A stretch of 64,000 bases of DNA, from NCBI GenBank assembly GCA_020635255.1, contig JACKAC010000001.1:1527501-1591500 (forward strand). The letters are read 5' to 3'. Source of the stretch: Ignavibacteriales bacterium. Lineage in GTDB: Bacteria > Bacteroidota > Ignavibacteria > Tepidaquicellales > Tepidaquicellaceae. Below, piece after piece: positions 63,257 to 64,000 of this stretch. Position 1 is the first letter of the stretch. Each line of letters begins with the position of its first letter. The translations under genes and the position numbers were made by a program. Below the pieces are notes generated by a model. That model saw only the letters and a program-made list of their open reading frames with translations, was not told the origin of the DNA and ran no database searches.

Positions 63257-63949
63257 ATGCCCGAAAACGAAGCTGAAAAAGATGAAGTGACATTGAATAG
63301 TGATGAGATTGATGATAATGCCGATGATCCCGAAGAGTCAGAAGAAATAACAGAAGAGGAAGTTCTCAGTGAGGAAGAGCTTGATCAGAAGAAGAAAGAC
63401 TTCGAGACTGAGGCTATGCCTTATATAAATCTCCTTCACAATTATGCCTACCGAATGACAGGGAATCAGCTAGATGCCGATGACCTGGTTCAGGAGACAT
63501 ATCTACGCGCATTCCGCTTTTTTCATAAGTTCGAAAAAGGAACTAATTGCAAAGCATGGCTGTTTCGAATTATGAAAAATCTGTTCATAAATAAGTACCG
63601 AAAAAATCAAAAGGAACCGGGGAAAGTCGACTACGATGACGTCGAAAATTTCTTCGATTCAATAAAGTCAGACAGGGTCGAATCTACCGATCTTCAGGAG
63701 AAATTATTCTCGAACTTATTAGACGATGATCTTGTTAATGCTCTTAACTCGCTTCCAGACGATTTTAAGACGGTAGTGATACTATGCGATATAGAAGGAT
63801 TGAGCTATGAAGAGATAGCAGAGTTTGTGCAATGCCCAATTGGGACGGTAAGAAGCAGACTTCACAGGGGGAGAAAACTATTACAACAAAAACTCCTTGG
63901 ATACGCAAAGGATAAAGGTTATGACGTTACAAAAGCCTTAAAAGAATAA
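63257..63949 (+). CDS. ECF-type RNA polymerase sigma factor with acidic N-terminal extension
   Basis: The 230-residue protein has sigma region 2 (about 53-120: INLLHNYAYRMTGNQLDADDLVQETYLRAFRFF, then CKAWLFRIMKNLFINKYRK) and region 4 (about 155-215: LPDDFKTVVILCDIEGLSYEEIAEFVQCPIGTVRSRLHRGRKLL). Regions 1.1 and 3 are absent, as in ECF factors. The first 50 residues are extremely acidic (DEVTLNSDEIDDNADDPEESEEI) and not part of the usual ECF fold; they might mask DNA-binding regions, which is speculation. An anti-sigma factor often follows such genes but would lie beyond the window. Confidence 0.92.
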   Translation: MPENEAEKDEVTLNSDEIDDNADDPEESEEITEEEVLSEEELDQKKKDFETEAMPYINLLHNYAYRMTGNQLDADDLVQETYLRAFRFFHKFEKGTNCKAWLFRIMKNLFINKYRKNQKEPGKVDYDDVENFFDSIKSDRVESTDLQEKLFSNLLDDDLVNALNSLPDDFKTVVILCDIEGLSYEEIAEFVQCPIGTVRSRLHRGRKLLQQKLLGYAKDKGYDVTKALKE

Positions 63950-64000
63950 ATTATTTTTTTGCATAATTAAAACTTGCCTATGGGGCAGAATTATACAAAT

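Overview
The window is a stretch of bacterial chromosome at roughly 40-45% GC (estimated by eye), densely packed and mostly housekeeping. A SprA-type type IX secretion translocon, a DUF4292 lipoprotein next to a LytM-like protein, a small Hc1-type histone-like protein, a one-domain methylmalonyl-CoA mutase subunit, many short lipoproteins and frequent TTG starts point to the Bacteroidota/Chlorobiota (FCB) group, possibly an Ignavibacteria-like lineage. The lipid A genes (lpxB, lpxK, an LpxL-like acyltransferase) show a Gram-negative envelope. The lineage call is inference.

Layout. 1-3.6 kb: the 5' part of a secreted- or structural-looking protein running off the left edge, divergent from an ArsR-type regulator and a methyltransferase, then OsmC. 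3.8-9.3 kb: a di-heme cytochrome c, fabD-fabG, a lipoprotein, a methylmalonyl-CoA mutase subunit and an SDR. 9.8-13.3 kb: a DUF2179-type membrane protein, a zinc-ribbon membrane protein, hisC, sdhC-sdhD without sdhA/B, and a histone-like protein. 13.4-20.3 kb: lepA, lepB, hemW and a CheY-like receiver on the plus strand, facing mgtE, rnhB and yraN. 20.4-24.6 kb: ffh-rpsP-khpA-rimM-trmD-rplS, a translation and SRP cluster. 24.7-27.6 kb: a DUF6165-like protein, a 49-residue membrane peptide, leucine-type dehydrogenase and a GT9 glycosyltransferase. 27.7-38.6 kb: sprA, divergent from a large surface metalloprotease-like/PD40/barrel protein, then a lipoprotein and an orphan FlgD/sorting-domain-like protein. 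38.9-54.8 kb: tRNA-Arg, an SDR, a GH2-like membrane pseudoenzyme candidate, then a long plus-strand run of smc, a HAD phosphatase, lpxB, a DUF374 acyltransferase, lpxK, a C26 amidotransferase, a DUF4292 lipoprotein, an EnvC-like protein, GT2, ribD, ribE and a small secreted protein. 54.8-61.9 kb: a minus-strand operon of xseA-xseB-dxs-lipoprotein-miaB-lpxL-like-GT9. 62-64 kb: a lipoprotein, tRNA-Asn, tRNA-His and an ECF-type sigma factor.

The strongest unexpected observations are an apparent frameshift at a nine-T run in the LpxL-like gene, with the missing N-terminus readable in the next frame; a GH2-like protein in which both catalytic glutamates appear as aspartates, fused to a six-helix membrane domain; an FlgD/type IX sorting-domain-like protein with no signal peptide; a perfect 32-bp palindrome and a repeated half-site in front of the ArsR-type regulator; and two genes that a length-limited ORF search misses (1-882 minus, 25105-25254 minus). 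I saw no CRISPR array, insertion sequence, prophage, rRNA or complete novel defence system.
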